Shown here piece by piece: positions 6,218 to 6,997 of a stretch of DNA of 6,997 nucleotides. Source of the DNA: an uncultured Saprospiraceae bacterium. GTDB taxonomy: Bacteria; Bacteroidota; Bacteroidia; Chitinophagales; Saprospiraceae. The DNA is taken from positions 1-6,997 of the forward strand of contig CALDEO010000070.1 in NCBI GenBank assembly GCA_937942465.1, read 5' to 3'. Position 1 is the first letter of the stretch. The number at the start of each line of letters is the position of its first letter. The position numbers and the translations under genes are program-made. The notes under the pieces are model-generated. The model was given only the letters and a program-made list of their open reading frames with translations, did no database searches and had not been told where the DNA came from.

Positions 6218-6997
6218 CTACCCACCACTAGCTGCTGCCATCAACCAAGCACATATCAAGGCACCATATGTACCAAATGCATACCCAAGGACGGCCATCA
6301 ATACACCTACTGGCGCTAGAGATGGATTAAAAGCTGCTGCCACTACGGGTGCAGATGCTGCTCCTCCGACATTGGCCTGCGAGCCTACTGCAACAAAAAA
6401 GAACGGTGCTTTTATGATTTTGGCTGTAGCCAAAAGAACCGTCACGTGAATCAACATCCAAATGATACCAATAAAGAATAAACCTAAGTTATCAAGTATC
6501 TCGCCGACATTCATTTTCATACCGATCGTCGCTACAAGGATGTATATAAATATAGATCCCCATCGTGATGCACCTACTCCCTCTAGTTGTCTGGCCTTGG
6601 TAAATGATAATGCCAAGCCAATCGTAGTACATATAACGATCAACCAGAAGAAACCAGAAAGCAATGAACTCAATCCCCAAGATACTAACTTGCCATCAGG
6701 GTATACAGCATTGCCAGTGCTGTCAGTCACTAGTTTGGATGATTCATTGACTTGGTCAAATATGGGTCTGATGACATCAGCTCCCCAATGTGAAATTGCA
6801 ACTCCTCCAAATGCTACCGCAAGGATGTAAAACATCGTCCTAGTAGTGGGCATCTGAGATATGAGAGCTCTATAATCAGCAACCCTTTTTATTAGATCTT
6901 TGATGGCAGTGTTATCTGCTTTTAAAGATTTATCAATCTTGTCACTGATCTTGGCGCCGTATAATAAGAAGCCCATCCATATATTGGCGACGACTAC
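6218..6997 (-). CDS. DUF819 family integral membrane protein, C-terminal 259 residues, N-terminus outside window
   Basis: The frame stays open to the window edge: seven codons (VVANIWM, ending in the ATG at 6974-6976) continue a hydrophobic segment NIWMGFLLYGA, so that Met is internal and the gene starts outside. I assign it to DUF819 (YjcL-like), polytopic inner-membrane proteins of unknown function. Numbering from the internal Met, a charged loop (about 10-45) is followed by membrane segments near 47-69, 98-124, 140-158, 163-188, 190-215 and 220-249. Family hallmarks are IYILVATIGMKMNVGEIL in the middle and the small-residue-rich VGSQANVGGAASAPVVAAAF followed by LMAVLGYAFGTYGALICAWL near the end. 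The C-terminus is complete (AAASGG, stop at 6218-6220). The repeated small residues and breaks within membrane helices suggest a transporter, but the substrate is unknown. The gene may or may not be co-transcribed with the SnoaL-like gene 234 bases downstream. Confidence 0.85.
   Translation of the reverse strand, partial: VVVANIWMGFLLYGAKISDKIDKSLKADNTAIKDLIKRVADYRALISQMPTTRTMFYILAVAFGGVAISHWGADVIRPIFDQVNESSKLVTDSTGNAVYPDGKLVSWGLSSLLSGFFWLIVICTTIGLALSFTKARQLEGVGASRWGSIFIYILVATIGMKMNVGEILDNLGLFFIGIIWMLIHVTVLLATAKIIKAPFFFVAVGSQANVGGAASAPVVAAAFNPSLAPVGVLMAVLGYAFGTYGALICAWLMAAASGG

Noticed and set aside
6492..6680. A 62-codon minus-strand frame inside the DUF819 gene
   Set aside because: It is an alternative frame of a clear membrane-protein gene, with no family resemblance.

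Overview
The window looks like an ordinary, chromosomal, low-GC stretch of a Bacteroidota genome, possibly from the Saprospiria or a related marine or sediment lineage. The phylum call rests on two families I know as largely Bacteroidota-restricted (DUF4270 and DUF4290), on a glycogen-synthase-like protein that is only half-length, on promoter boxes matching the Bacteroidota TAnnTTTG consensus, and on the near absence of Shine-Dalgarno sequences. Finer placement is a guess. All supported genes are on the minus strand, so transcription runs from high to low coordinates.

Region by region, in transcription order: (1) 6997-6218, the C-terminal part of a polytopic membrane protein of the DUF819 family, cut by the window edge. 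(2) 6217-5984, an AT-rich spacer with short inverted repeats and a weak promoter candidate. (3) 5983-5621, a small stand-alone SnoaL/NTF2-fold protein. (4) 5620-5374, a spacer that carries a good -7 box for the next gene. (5) 5373-1242, a tight run of three genes: a GT5 N-terminal-domain protein (glycogen-synthase-like), a DUF4270 lipoprotein and glmS. (6) 1227-571, a DUF4290 gene starting 14 bases after glmS and so probably in the same operon. (7) 570-391, a spacer with a 10-bp perfect inverted repeat that may be a terminator and a consensus -7 box. (8) 390-1, the first 130 codons of murA.

The theme of the main cluster is cell-envelope precursor supply. GlmS makes glucosamine-6-phosphate, which leads to UDP-GlcNAc, and MurA uses UDP-GlcNAc for the first committed step of peptidoglycan synthesis. 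The GT5-like, DUF4270 and DUF4290 proteins have no established function, and their placement beside glmS and murA is the main hint to what they do. No rRNA, tRNA, CRISPR, mobile element or phage gene was seen, and I found no clearly novel system. The points most worth checking are an aspartate at the catalytic cysteine position of MurA, the half-length GT5 protein without its nucleotide-sugar motif, and a hydrophobic open frame overlapping a hairpin just after the DUF4290 gene.
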